Assembly (NCBI RefSeq): GCF_000342005.1
Contig: NZ_AOHO01000055.1
Coordinates: 115,328-179,327, forward strand
Origin: Amycolatopsis decaplanina DSM 44594
GTDB lineage: Bacteria > Actinomycetota > Actinomycetes > Mycobacteriales > Pseudonocardiaceae
Length of the DNA stretch: 64,000 nucleotides
Direction: 5' to 3'
The position numbers and the translations under genes are program-made. The notes beneath the pieces are model-generated. The model ran no database searches. It was not told the DNA's origin and worked only from the letters and a program-made list of their open reading frames with translations. Shown here piece by piece: positions 16,610-25,809 of the stretch; the stretch's first letter is position 1; every line of letters starts with the position of its first letter.

Positions 16610-17460
16610 TGGTCACGTCGACACCCACCCGCGCGACGCGGGTCCGCGAAGCCGTGGACCGCCGGTTCGGGTTCCTGGACACGCTCGGCGACCAGATCCT
16701 CTTCTTCCTCAAGGCGCTCGCCTGGGTGCCGCGCGCGGTGCGCCGCTATCTCCGCGAGATCACCCGGCTGCTGGCCGAAGTCAGCTTCGGCAGCGGCGCG
16801 CTGGCGGTCATCGGCGGCACGATCGGCGTGATGATCGGGATGACCGTGTTCACCGGCACGGTCGTCGGGCTCCAGGGGTACTCGGCGCTCAACCAGGTCG
16901 GCACGTCGGCCTTCGCCGGGTTCGTCTCCGCGTACTTCAACACCCGCGAGATCGCGCCGCTCGTGGCCGGGCTGGCGTTGTCCGCCACCGTCGGCTGCGG
17001 CTTCACCGCGCAGCTCGGCGCGATGCGCATCTCCGAGGAGATCGACGCACTCGAAGTGATGGGCATCCCCAGCGTCCCGTACCTGGTGACCACCCGGATC
17101 ATCGCGGGCTTCCTCGCGGTCATCCCGTTGTACGCGATCGGCCTGCTGACCTCGTATCTCGCGTCACGCCAGATCACCGTCTGGTTCTACGGCCAGTCCG
17201 CGGGCACCTACGACCACTACTTCCTGCTGTTCCTGCCGCCGGGCGACGTGCTGTGGTCGTTCGGCAAGGTGCTGGTGTTCAGCGTCGTGATCGTGCTCGC
17301 CCACTGCTACTACGGCTTCCGCGCGAGCGGCGGCCCGGCCGGCGTCGGGGTCGCCGTCGGCCGCGGGGTGCGGACCGCGATCGTGGCGGTCAGCGTGCTG
17401 GACTTCTTCCTCAGCCTCGCGATCTGGGGCGCGACCACGACGGTGCAGGTGGCCGGATGA
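16609..17460 (+). CDS. yrbEB: Mce-system permease YrbEB
   Basis: Second permease subunit, 283 residues. The MlaE-family core is present (FTAQLGAMRISEEIDALEVMGI), with hydrophobic segments before and after and a hydrophilic N-terminal 30 residues. It overlaps yrbEA by one base and mceA by four (ATGA). The ATPase (MceG/Mkl) that energises the transporter is not in this window, as is normal for actinobacteria. Confidence 0.96.
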   Translation: MVTSTPTRATRVREAVDRRFGFLDTLGDQILFFLKALAWVPRAVRRYLREITRLLAEVSFGSGALAVIGGTIGVMIGMTVFTGTVVGLQGYSALNQVGTSAFAGFVSAYFNTREIAPLVAGLALSATVGCGFTAQLGAMRISEEIDALEVMGIPSVPYLVTTRIIAGFLAVIPLYAIGLLTSYLASRQITVWFYGQSAGTYDHYFLLFLPPGDVLWSFGKVLVFSVVIVLAHCYYGFRASGGPAGVGVAVGRGVRTAIVAVSVLDFFLSLAIWGATTTVQVAG

Positions 17461-18722
17461 GCCGGCGTGGGCTGCGCAAAGCCGGGGTCAGGACGGCCGG
17501 GGTGCTTTTCCTCGTGGTGATGTCCGCCCTCGTGCTGCTGTCGATCAAGATCTACCGGAAGGACTTCGTCACGTCGGTCCCGGTGACGCTGCAGGCGGAC
17601 CGGGTCGGCAACCAGTTGCGCGCGGGCGGGCAGGTCAAGGCGCGCGGCGTGGTGGTCGGTGAGATCCGTGACGTCCGGGCGACGCCGGGAGGCGCGGAGA
17701 TCGACCTGGCCATGGAGCCCGGCAAGGTCTCCCGGCTGCCGAAGAACGTGTCCGCGCTCCTCGTGCCGAAGACGCTGTTCGGCGAGCGATACGTACAACT
17801 GTCCATTCCGGACGGATCGGCGGCGGGGCCGCTGGCTTCGGGCGACGTGATCACCCAGGACCGTTCGGCCAACGCGATCGAACTGGAGCGGGTCTTCGAC
17901 AATCTCCTGCCGCTGCTCAAGGCGGTGCAACCGCAGAAGCTGGCGACCACGCTGACCACGGTCGCGACCGCGCTGGAAGGCCGCGGCGACCAGATCGGCG
18001 ACACGCTCGCCACCGCGGCCGCCTACCTCCAGAAGTTCAACCCGAACCTCCCGGAACTGAACGACAACATCCGTGATCTGGCCACGGTTTCGAAGCTGTA
18101 CGGAGACATCGCGCCGGATCTGCTCGACGCGCTGAGCGCCTCGGCCGTCACCCTCGACACGGTCAAGGAGAAACGCGCCGAACTGGCGACGGTGTACCAG
18201 CAGGTGACGTCGTCCTCCCAGCAGGTGACGACCTTCCTCGCCAACAACCGCGCCAACATCATCGCGCTCGCCGCCGACAGCCGGGCACCACTCGAAGTCG
18301 CCGCGAAGTACTCGCCGAGTTTCGCCTGCACGATCGACGCGCTGGCCAAGCTGAAGCCGCAGATGGACAAGGTGCTGGGCAAGGGCACCGACGAACCCGG
18401 CCTGCACGCCGAGATCGTCGTGACCCAGCCCCGTGGCAAATACGTGCCCGGCAAGGACGACCCGGTCTACAACGCCACCGGTGAACCGCGCTGCTATCCG
18501 TCGAACGGCCTGATGAGCCAAGGGATCGCCGCGACCGGCAAGGAGACCGCCGCGCTGCCGGGCGTACAGGGCGACCTCGGCCTGGCGAACTCGCCGCAGG
18601 AACGGGAACTGATCTCCACGCTGGTCGCGCCGTCCATCGGCGTTCCGGCCGGTCAGGTCCCCGCCTGGGGCAGTGTGCTCGTCGGCCCGCTCTACCGGGG
18701 CACGGAGGTGACCGTGCGATGA
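17457..18722 (+). CDS. mceA: MCE-family protein MceA
   Basis: 421-residue membrane-anchored substrate-channel subunit. One N-terminal helix (about 13-30), an MCE domain (about 40-115; VGEIRDV..GGAEIDL, LFGERYVQL), then a long helical region that in this family forms the tube, and a C-terminal extension with conserved Cys residues (FACTIDAL, RCYPSNG). First of six mce genes; it overlaps both neighbours in ATGA form. Confidence 0.95.
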   Translation: MSRRGLRKAGVRTAGVLFLVVMSALVLLSIKIYRKDFVTSVPVTLQADRVGNQLRAGGQVKARGVVVGEIRDVRATPGGAEIDLAMEPGKVSRLPKNVSALLVPKTLFGERYVQLSIPDGSAAGPLASGDVITQDRSANAIELERVFDNLLPLLKAVQPQKLATTLTTVATALEGRGDQIGDTLATAAAYLQKFNPNLPELNDNIRDLATVSKLYGDIAPDLLDALSASAVTLDTVKEKRAELATVYQQVTSSSQQVTTFLANNRANIIALAADSRAPLEVAAKYSPSFACTIDALAKLKPQMDKVLGKGTDEPGLHAEIVVTQPRGKYVPGKDDPVYNATGEPRCYPSNGLMSQGIAATGKETAALPGVQGDLGLANSPQERELISTLVAPSIGVPAGQVPAWGSVLVGPLYRGTEVTVR

Positions 18723-19726
18723 GGAACTTCGTGAGCCCGCTGATCAAGGGGCTGATCTTCGTCGTCGTCACGACGCTGGCCACGGTGCTGCTGGCGGTGT
18801 CCATCACGAACACCGGCCTCGGCGACACCAAGACCTACAGCGCCAAATTCCTCGACGCGACGTCGCTGAACGTCGGCGACGACGTCCGGATCTCCGGGGT
18901 TCGGGTCGGCCAGATCGAGGAACTCGAAATCGCCGACCACAGCCTGGCCCGCGTCAGGTTCTCCCTCGACTCCCAGCGCAGCCTGCCCGCCGACGTGAAC
19001 GCGGTGATCAAGTACCGCAACATGGTCGGCCAGCGCTACATCGCACTCGAACGCGGCAAGGGCACCCGGGAACTCCTGGAGCCCGGCGCGGAGATCCCGC
19101 TGGAGCGCACCACTCCCGCGCTGGATCTCACGGAACTGTTCAACGGCTTCAAACCGCTGTTCCAGGCGCTGTCCCCCAAGGACGTCAACCAGCTCTCCGG
19201 CGAGATCGTCCAGGTGCTCCAGGGCGAAGGCGGCACGGTGGAAAGCCTGCTGGCACACACCGGTTCGCTGACCACCACGCTCGCCGGCCGCGACAAGGTG
19301 ATCGGCGATGTCATCACGAACCTGGACACGGTGCTGAAGAGCATCAACGGCAAGGGCGACGCACTGTCCACTTTGGTCTCCACACTGAAGGAGCTCGTGG
19401 CGGGCCTCGCCGGCGACCGCACCGAGATCGGGGAGGCCGTTTCCGGGCTCGCGGACCTCACCACCGCCACGGCCGGGCTGCTCGAACAGGGCAGGAAGCC
19501 GCTCAAGGACAGCATCGAAGGCCTCGGCCTGCTCTCCGGCCAGCTGACTACCGACACGGCCAAGCCCCAGGTCGAACAGTTCCTCACCGTGCTTCCCGGG
19601 AAGTTGAACGACCTGGGGCGCATCAGCTCGTACGGATCGTGGATGAACTTCTATCTGTGCTCGGCCGTCCTCCAGACCAAGCCTCCCCGCGGGGTCCCGG
19701 CGACGGCGGAGAGGTGCGCGTCGTGA
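18719..19726 (+). CDS. mceB: MCE-family protein MceB
   Basis: 335 residues: N-terminal membrane helix (about 8-28), MCE domain (VGDDVRISGVRVGQIEELEI; MVGQRYIALERG), then a helical region with periodic TTLAGRDKVIG-type repeats. It ends with the short YGSWMNFYLC segment common in MceB. ATGA overlap with mceA and GTGA overlap with mceC. Confidence 0.95.
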   Translation: MRNFVSPLIKGLIFVVVTTLATVLLAVSITNTGLGDTKTYSAKFLDATSLNVGDDVRISGVRVGQIEELEIADHSLARVRFSLDSQRSLPADVNAVIKYRNMVGQRYIALERGKGTRELLEPGAEIPLERTTPALDLTELFNGFKPLFQALSPKDVNQLSGEIVQVLQGEGGTVESLLAHTGSLTTTLAGRDKVIGDVITNLDTVLKSINGKGDALSTLVSTLKELVAGLAGDRTEIGEAVSGLADLTTATAGLLEQGRKPLKDSIEGLGLLSGQLTTDTAKPQVEQFLTVLPGKLNDLGRISSYGSWMNFYLCSAVLQTKPPRGVPATAERCAS

Positions 19727-20712
19727 AACCCTTCAAGGAGCGGAACCCGATCGTCATCGGTCTCGTCGGCAGTGCCGTCGCGGCCGCGCTGCTGACCGCG
19801 ACGCTCAACTACGAGGAGCTCCCGATCATCGGCTCGGGAACCACCTACCAGGCCGAATTCTCCGAAGCGGCCGGGCTGCAGGAGGACGACGAAGTCCGCA
19901 TCGCCGGGATCAAGGTCGGCGAGGTGAGCGACGTCCGGCTCGCCGAAGACCACGTGGTGGTGAGCTTCCGGGTCAAGGACGCCTGGGTCGGCGACAAGAC
20001 CGCCGCCGAGATCAAGATCAAGACCCTGCTGGGCCGGAAGTTCCTCGCCCTGCGCCCGACCGGCGAGACGGTGCAGAACCCGAAGCAGATCATCCCGCGC
20101 ACCAGGACCGTGACGCCCTACGACGTCACCGAGGCGTTCAACGGGCTGGCCGACACCGCGGGCGCGATCGACACCGGCCGGCTCGCGGAGAGTTTCACCA
20201 CGCTCAGCGACACGTTCAAGAACTCGCCCGAGCACATCAAGAAGGCGCTCGACGGGCTGACGTCGCTGTCGAAGACCGTGTCCTCCAGGGACAGTGAACT
20301 CGCCAGCCTGCTCTCCAACGCGCACGGCCTCACCACGACGCTCGCGAACTCGAACGACGACTTCGCCAAGCTCCTCTCGGACGGCAACCTGCTGCTGACC
20401 GAACTGGACAACCGGCGACAGGCGATCCACGACCTGCTGACCGGCTCGCAGGACCTCGCCACTCAGCTTTCGGGTCTGGTGAAGGACAACAAGGACCAGC
20501 TCGGCGGAGCGCTCAGGCAGCTCGGAGAGGTGACGGACATCCTGCAGCGGCAGAACGACAATCTCGCCAAGAGCCTCGACCTCGCCGCGCCGTACTTCCG
20601 CGTGGTGAACAACTCGCTCGGCAACGGGCGCTGGGTGGACGGCTACCTGTGCGGGCTCATTCCGGAGAACCGGGACCCCTGCACCCCGCGGATCCCGGGA
20701 GGTGGCCGGTGA
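19723..20712 (+). CDS. mceC: MCE-family protein MceC
   Basis: 329 residues from the GTG at 19723 that overlaps the mceB stop codon. N-terminal helix (about 9-25), MCE domain (DEVRIAGIKVGEVSDV; KTLLGRKFLAL), helical tube region, and a C-terminal WVDGYLCGLIPENRDPC motif typical of MceC. A GTG three codons upstream is an alternative start. Confidence 0.95.
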   Translation: MKPFKERNPIVIGLVGSAVAAALLTATLNYEELPIIGSGTTYQAEFSEAAGLQEDDEVRIAGIKVGEVSDVRLAEDHVVVSFRVKDAWVGDKTAAEIKIKTLLGRKFLALRPTGETVQNPKQIIPRTRTVTPYDVTEAFNGLADTAGAIDTGRLAESFTTLSDTFKNSPEHIKKALDGLTSLSKTVSSRDSELASLLSNAHGLTTTLANSNDDFAKLLSDGNLLLTELDNRRQAIHDLLTGSQDLATQLSGLVKDNKDQLGGALRQLGEVTDILQRQNDNLAKSLDLAAPYFRVVNNSLGNGRWVDGYLCGLIPENRDPCTPRIPGGGR

Positions 20713-21701
20713 TCAGCAGGTTCGTCACTCTCGCGCTCGTGCTCGCGCTGGCCGTCGTCGGTGGCCTCTGGTGGATCTTCTCCGGCAGCGGGCTCGACCG
20801 CGTCACCGTGTACTTCTCACGCGCGGTCGGTGTCTACAGTGGATCGGACGTGCGCGTGCTCGGCGTCCGGGTCGGCCAGGTGGAATCGGTGGCCCCGGAG
20901 GGGGAACGGGTCAAGGTCGTCCTGACCGTCGACGGGTCGACGCCCATCGCGGCCGACACCAACGTCCTGGTCGTGGCGCCCAGCGTGGTCGCCGACCGGT
21001 ACGTCCAGTTCACCAAGCTCACCCGCACCGGGAACCGGCTGGACGACGGCGCGGTGATCCCGGTCGAGCGCACCGGCACGCCGGTGGAACTCGACCAGCT
21101 CTACTCCAGCCTCGACACCCTCGCCAAGGCGCTCGGCCCCCAGGGGGCGAACGCCGACGGCGCGCTTTCGGAGCTGCTGCGCACCGGCGCGAAGAACCTG
21201 CAGGGCAACGGCAAGCCGTTCAACGAGTCGGTGCGCAACTTCGCCGACCTCGCCAGGACCTTGTCCGGGAACTCGCAGAACCTGTTCGCCACCGTCGACG
21301 AACTGCAGCGGTTCACCTCGATGCTGGCGACCAACGACCGGAACGTCAGCGAGGTCAACAAGCAGCTCGCCTCGGTGACCGGCACGCTGGCGCGGAACAA
21401 GGACGAACTCGCCCGCGCGCTCAACGGGCTCGGCGGCGCGCTCGCGGAGATCCAGCAGTTCATCAAGGACAACCGCGCGCTGATCAAGTCCAATGTGGAC
21501 AAGCTCGCGGTGACCACCGGGACGCTCGTCGACAAACGCGCCGCGCTGGCCGAAACCCTCGACACGATCCCGCTGGCGGTGACGAACGTGCTCGAAGCCG
21601 TCGATCCGAAGACCGGCAAACTGCAGAGCCGCGGCAACATGCTCGAATACGCCCCGCTCCCGCTGCCCGTCGCCGGCGACACCTACACCGGGGGGCGCTG
21701 A
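20709..21701 (+). CDS. mceD: MCE-family protein MceD
   Basis: 330 residues from the GTG overlapping the mceC stop codon (GTGA). Short N-terminal helix (about 5-22), MCE domain (SDVRVLGVRVGQVESVAPEG; VVADRYVQFTKL), then a helical domain. No long proline-rich tail, unlike some mycobacterial MceD proteins. TGATG overlap with mceE. Confidence 0.95.
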   Translation: MISRFVTLALVLALAVVGGLWWIFSGSGLDRVTVYFSRAVGVYSGSDVRVLGVRVGQVESVAPEGERVKVVLTVDGSTPIAADTNVLVVAPSVVADRYVQFTKLTRTGNRLDDGAVIPVERTGTPVELDQLYSSLDTLAKALGPQGANADGALSELLRTGAKNLQGNGKPFNESVRNFADLARTLSGNSQNLFATVDELQRFTSMLATNDRNVSEVNKQLASVTGTLARNKDELARALNGLGGALAEIQQFIKDNRALIKSNVDKLAVTTGTLVDKRAALAETLDTIPLAVTNVLEAVDPKTGKLQSRGNMLEYAPLPLPVAGDTYTGGR

Positions 21702-22756
21702 TGGCCACGAAACGGGCGATCGCCGCACTCGCCGCGTGCTGTGTCGCGCTCACCGCCTGTTCGTCGGATTTCAAGGGCGTCTACGACCTGCCGCTGCCCG
21801 GCGGCGCGGACATCGGCGACCATCCGTACCGGGTGACCGTGCAATTCGCCGACGTGCTCGACCTGGTGCCGCAGGCCGCGGTGAAGGTCGGTGACGTCCC
21901 GGTCGGCCGGGTGGAGACGATCAAGCTCGGCGAGGACGGCTGGACGGCCGAGACCGTCCTGGCGGTCAACGGCGACGTCCACCTGCCCGCCAACGCCATC
22001 GCCCGGCTGCGGCAGTCCAGCCTGCTCGGCGAGAAGTTCATCGAACTCGCCCCGAGCGCGGCGACGGCCGAGGGCAGGCTGGGCGACGGCGCGGTGATCC
22101 CCGTCGCGAGCACGAACCGCAACCCGGAGTTCGAGGAGATCTTCGGCGCGCTGTCCCTGCTGCTCAACGGCGGCGGGATCGGCCAGCTCCAGACCATCAA
22201 CCGCGAGCTGTCGAAGGTGATGGACGGCAACGAGGAGGAGATCCGCTCCTTCCTGTCCACCGTGGAGCAGCTGGTGTCCAACCTGGACTCCCATCGCTCC
22301 GACATCACCTCGGCGCTCGACGGGCTCAACCAGCTCTCGGCCACACTGGCGAACCGGAAGAAGCAGGTCGAAGGCGCCCTCACCGACCTCACCCCCGGCC
22401 TCCAGAGCCTCTCCGATCAGCGCACCCAGCTCGTCTCGATGCTGCAAGCGCTGGACCGGCTCTCCGGGGTCGGCGTCGACGTGATCAAGAAGAGCCGGGC
22501 CGATCTCGTCGCGGACCTCACCGCGCTCGCGCCGATCCTCAAACGGCTGGCCGACGCCGGCGAGAGCCTGCCCGAGTCGCTGGAGATCCTGCCGACGTTC
22601 CCGTTCACCGACGCCGTCCGCGACGGGATCAAGGGCGACTACCTGAACGTCTACGCCTCGATGATCCCCGCACCGGGCGTCGAACTCCCTCCCCCGGGCG
22701 AAGGGGTCCCGCCGGGACTCCCGACCTTGCCGCTGCCGTCCTCCGGAGGTAGCTGA
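21701..22756 (+). CDS. mceE: MCE-family lipoprotein MceE
   Basis: 351-residue lipoprotein. Signal peptide with lipobox ALTAC, predicted acylated at Cys20, as expected for MceE (LprK-like). MCE domain (AAVKVGDVPVGRVETIKL; SSLLGEKFIEL), helical region, and a Pro/Gly-rich C-terminus. One-base overlaps with mceD and mceF. Confidence 0.95.
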   Translation: MATKRAIAALAACCVALTACSSDFKGVYDLPLPGGADIGDHPYRVTVQFADVLDLVPQAAVKVGDVPVGRVETIKLGEDGWTAETVLAVNGDVHLPANAIARLRQSSLLGEKFIELAPSAATAEGRLGDGAVIPVASTNRNPEFEEIFGALSLLLNGGGIGQLQTINRELSKVMDGNEEEIRSFLSTVEQLVSNLDSHRSDITSALDGLNQLSATLANRKKQVEGALTDLTPGLQSLSDQRTQLVSMLQALDRLSGVGVDVIKKSRADLVADLTALAPILKRLADAGESLPESLEILPTFPFTDAVRDGIKGDYLNVYASMIPAPGVELPPPGEGVPPGLPTLPLPSSGGS

Positions 22757-23949
22757 TGCTCACCACCCGTGTCCGGATCCAGGTGCTCGCGTTCGTCATC
22801 CTCGCGCTGGCGACGACGGCGTTCGTCGGGGCGAACTACGCGGGGCTCGACCGGCTCTTCGGGGCGAGCGGGTACACCGTGAAGCTCGCGCTGACCGACG
22901 GCGGAGGCCTGTTCACCAACGGCGAGGTGACGTACCGAGGCGTCGCCGTCGGCCGGGTCGGCGAACTGCGGCTCACCGACGGCGGCATGGAGGCGGATCT
23001 GCTGATCGACGACGACGCGCCTCCGATCCCCGCGAATTCGCGGGCTGTCGTGGCGAACCGGTCCGCGGTCGGCGAGCAGTTCGTCGACCTGCAGCCACGG
23101 ACCGGGGACGGGCCGTTCCTCGCCGAAGGTTCGGTCATCCCGCGCGAGGCGACGAGTGTCCCGCTGCCGGTGCAGCATCTGCTGACCGACCTGGACTCGC
23201 TGACCGCTTCCGTGCCGACCGAGGATCTGCGGACCGTGGTCGACGAACTCGACAACGCCCTGCGTGGTTCCGGCGCGAACCTGCAGGTGCTGCTGGACTC
23301 CACCACCGACTTCACCAAAGAGGCCGCGAACCATCTGCCGCAGACGGAGAAACTGATCACCGACGGCTCGACCGTGCTGAAGACCCAGGTCGACTCGTCG
23401 CTGGCTTGGCGGCGGTTCAGCGGCAACGCCAAGCAGTTCGCCGAGCAGCTGTCCCGTTCGGACGGTGACCTGCGACGGCTGATCGCGACCGCGCCCGAAG
23501 CCGCGACCCAGCTCTCCGGGCTGGTGCGGGACAACGAGCCGGGCCTGCCGATCCTGCTGGCGAACCTGCTCACCACGTCGCACGTGTTCTCCGCGCGCAC
23601 CGACGGCCTCCGCCAGCTGCTGATCAACACCCCGAAGGCGGTGTCCGCGGTCGACGCGGCCGTCGACGATCAGTCCGGGAAGATCGGGCTGGTCCTGACC
23701 TTCTTCGACCCGATGCCGTGCACCAAGGGCTACGAGGGCACGAAGATCCGCAGCAGCGCGGAACTCTCGCCGCTGCCGTTCGACACCGGTGCCGCGTGCA
23801 CGCTCGAAAGGGGCAACCCGAGTTCGGTCCGCGGCTCGCAGAACGCGCCGAAGGGCGGCGTCCCGCCCGCCGCGATCCCCGGCGGCTTCGGCGCCGACGG
23901 CCAGCCGACGTCCACCAGCCTCGAGGAGATGTTGTGGCTGCGCAACTGA
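22756..23949 (+). CDS. mceF: MCE-family protein MceF
   Basis: 397-residue sixth Mce subunit. N-terminal helix (about 8-28), MCE domain (TNGEVTYRGVAVGRVGELRL; AVGEQFVDLQPR), helical domain, and a Cys-containing C-terminal part (FDPMPCTKGYEG, GAACTLERG). Overlaps the next gene by 16 bp. It completes the hexameric A-F set. Confidence 0.95.
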   Translation: MLTTRVRIQVLAFVILALATTAFVGANYAGLDRLFGASGYTVKLALTDGGGLFTNGEVTYRGVAVGRVGELRLTDGGMEADLLIDDDAPPIPANSRAVVANRSAVGEQFVDLQPRTGDGPFLAEGSVIPREATSVPLPVQHLLTDLDSLTASVPTEDLRTVVDELDNALRGSGANLQVLLDSTTDFTKEAANHLPQTEKLITDGSTVLKTQVDSSLAWRRFSGNAKQFAEQLSRSDGDLRRLIATAPEAATQLSGLVRDNEPGLPILLANLLTTSHVFSARTDGLRQLLINTPKAVSAVDAAVDDQSGKIGLVLTFFDPMPCTKGYEGTKIRSSAELSPLPFDTGAACTLERGNPSSVRGSQNAPKGGVPPAAIPGGFGADGQPTSTSLEEMLWLRN

Positions 23950-24437
23950 AGATCGCGATCGCCGTGTTCGCCGCGGCCTGCGCGTTCGCGGGATGGGCCG
24001 GGTACACCTGGTTCACCGCGACGGGTTCCGAGGCCGTGGCCTACGGGAACTCGCGCGACGAAGCGCTGAAGACCGGGCGCGAACTCGTCGCCCGGCTGAC
24101 CAGCCTCGACCATCACCGCGTCGACCAGGGCATCGCCGACTGGCTCGCCGCGTCGACCGGTCCGCTGCGCGATCAGCTCGGCAAGACCGACGACGCGACG
24201 AAGCAGACGCTCACCAAGGACGCGACGGTCTCGACGGGCAAGGTGCTCGACGCGGCGATCAGCGAACTGGACGACCACGCGGGAACGGCCAAGATGCTGG
24301 CTTCGGTGGAGATCACGATGGCGAAGGAAGGCGCGGCGCCGACGACGAAACGCAACCGGTTCGCCGCGGGGCTGACCAGGACGGACGAGGGCTGGAAGCT
24401 CAGCGCTCTCGACCAGCTCCCGGTGGGTGCGCGATGA
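23934..24437 (+). CDS. Mce-associated membrane protein 1
   Basis: 167 residues from the GTG at 23934, which lies inside mceF and is preceded by GGAG. One N-terminal membrane helix (about 5-22), then an extracytoplasmic SnoaL/NTF2-like domain typical of Mce-associated (Mas) proteins. Mas proteins are thought to help assemble or stabilise the Mce complex. ATGA overlap with the next gene. Confidence 0.85.
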   Translation: MAAQLKIAIAVFAAACAFAGWAGYTWFTATGSEAVAYGNSRDEALKTGRELVARLTSLDHHRVDQGIADWLAASTGPLRDQLGKTDDATKQTLTKDATVSTGKVLDAAISELDDHAGTAKMLASVEITMAKEGAAPTTKRNRFAAGLTRTDEGWKLSALDQLPVGAR

Positions 24438-25024
24438 CCGCCACGGCCGACACCGATGCCGAGACCGAGCCCGAGGCCACGGCCGAAGAGACCACCGAAG
24501 AGACCTCCGAACAGCCGTCCCGGCGGCCGAAGCTGTCGCTGATCCTGCTGGTCACGGCTGCCGTGCTGGTGGCGGCGGGCGTGTGGTTCACGCTGGAGGC
24601 GAGGGCCATCTCGGCGACGCCGTCGGCGGCCAACACAGCGCTCACCGACGTGGGAGCGACCGCCGAGGTGAACTCCGCGGTGACGGTGGCGCTCAACAAG
24701 GTCTTCTCCTATTCCTACGACCGGACCGACGTCACCGAAAAGGCCGCGGCTTCGGTGCTCAGAGGCAAGGCTCTGGAGTCGTACAACCAGTTGTTCGCCC
24801 AAGTCAGGGAAAAAGCCCCGGCGCAGAAACTCGTCCTCACCACCCGCGTCTCCTCGTCCGCCGTGCAGGAGCTCGTGGGCGGTAAAGCGAGGCTGCTGGT
24901 ATTCCTCGATCAAGCGGCGACTCGGGCCGACAACAATTCTTCGACGACGGCGGCCGCGCAGCTTTCGGTCACCGCGGAACGCGAAGGCGACAACTGGGTC
25001 ATCACCGACCTTGCCCCCCGGTGA
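24434..25024 (+). CDS. Mce-associated membrane protein 2
   Basis: 196 residues: an acidic low-complexity N-terminus rich in Thr/Glu (about 1-30), one membrane helix (about 35-52), then an extracytoplasmic domain of the Mce-associated type (SVTAEREGDNWVITDLAP at the end). Paired with the preceding Mas protein. Followed by a 62-bp gap. Confidence 0.85.
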   Translation: MTATADTDAETEPEATAEETTEETSEQPSRRPKLSLILLVTAAVLVAAGVWFTLEARAISATPSAANTALTDVGATAEVNSAVTVALNKVFSYSYDRTDVTEKAAASVLRGKALESYNQLFAQVREKAPAQKLVLTTRVSSSAVQELVGGKARLLVFLDQAATRADNNSSTTAAAQLSVTAEREGDNWVITDLAPR

Positions 25025-25086
25025 CAAACAGTCTTTCCACTATTCAGTCCGCTTTGTAAAGCAGGAGAGAAAACGAGGAGAAACCC

Positions 25087-25746
25087 ATGTTTGGTCGAAC
25101 GCGCCCGAAAACCGCCCGTCGCCGTCTCGGCACGGTCGTCGCGCTCACCTCCGCGATCGCCGTGGCGGGCAGCCTCGCCGCGACCCCCGCCCTCGCGGAC
25201 GATCCGGTCGAGATCCCGGTGTCCTACACCGTCACCGGGAAGACCACGGTGAAGAAGACCGGCGGCACCCTCGATCTCGGCCCCGGCCAGCTCGACGGCG
25301 CACTGGTCATCGACGGCGACAACGTCGGCATCCGCGGCGATCTGGCCCTGCCTCCCTCGACGGCGAACATCTCGCTGGTCTCGGGTGTCTTCAAGATCAA
25401 GGCCCGCGTGCGGATCGAGCCGACCGGCCCGGTCACCGGCACGCTGGCCAACGGCGACCTGACCACCCACTCGCAGGCCAACATGCTGATCGACAACATC
25501 GTGGTCGGCCTGTTCTGGCCGGTCATCCCACTCCCCACGGTGCCGAACGCCTGCAAGACGGTCAAACCGCTCGACCTGACCCTGGTGTCGAAGAACGTCG
25601 ACCTGTTCGCCGAGACGATCCCGTCTTCGGGGACGTTCACCATCCCGGAGTTCAAGGACTGCTTCATCAACGACCTCGCGCTGGGCGCGTTGATCTCGGG
25701 GCCGGACAACACGATCAACCTGAGCATGAAGTCCAACCTGTCGTAA
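25087..25746 (+). CDS. Secreted protein at the end of the mce operon (domain Y)
   Basis: 219-residue exported protein; signal peptide about 1-38 ending ALA. The mature part looks all-beta. It shares spaced landmarks with the C-terminal half of the 458-residue protein encoded at 27769: LPPST (88-92) versus MPPST, Cys156 followed by a hydrophobic strand, and FTIPEFKDC (184-192) versus FTLPAFSGC. No named family recognised. Same strand, 62 bp after the second Mas gene, with an AGGAG before the ATG, so it is probably co-transcribed. Inferred cell-envelope or secreted accessory of the Mce importer. Confidence 0.8.
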   Translation: MFGRTRPKTARRRLGTVVALTSAIAVAGSLAATPALADDPVEIPVSYTVTGKTTVKKTGGTLDLGPGQLDGALVIDGDNVGIRGDLALPPSTANISLVSGVFKIKARVRIEPTGPVTGTLANGDLTTHSQANMLIDNIVVGLFWPVIPLPTVPNACKTVKPLDLTLVSKNVDLFAETIPSSGTFTIPEFKDCFINDLALGALISGPDNTINLSMKSNLS

Positions 25747-25748
25747 AC

Positions 25749-25794
25749 CTCGTGAGTGGTAAGGACGGTTAGAACCGTCCTTACCACTCACGAG
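25749..25794. repeat. Palindromic intergenic repeat, family A, copy 3
   Basis: 22-bp perfect arms (start CTCGTGAGTGG) and a 2-base loop, three bases beyond the stop codon of the domain-Y gene and just before the convergent propeller gene's 3' end. Likely bidirectional terminator of the mce operon. Confidence 0.9.
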
Positions 25795-25809
25795 ACCGAC
25801 TTCGCAGAC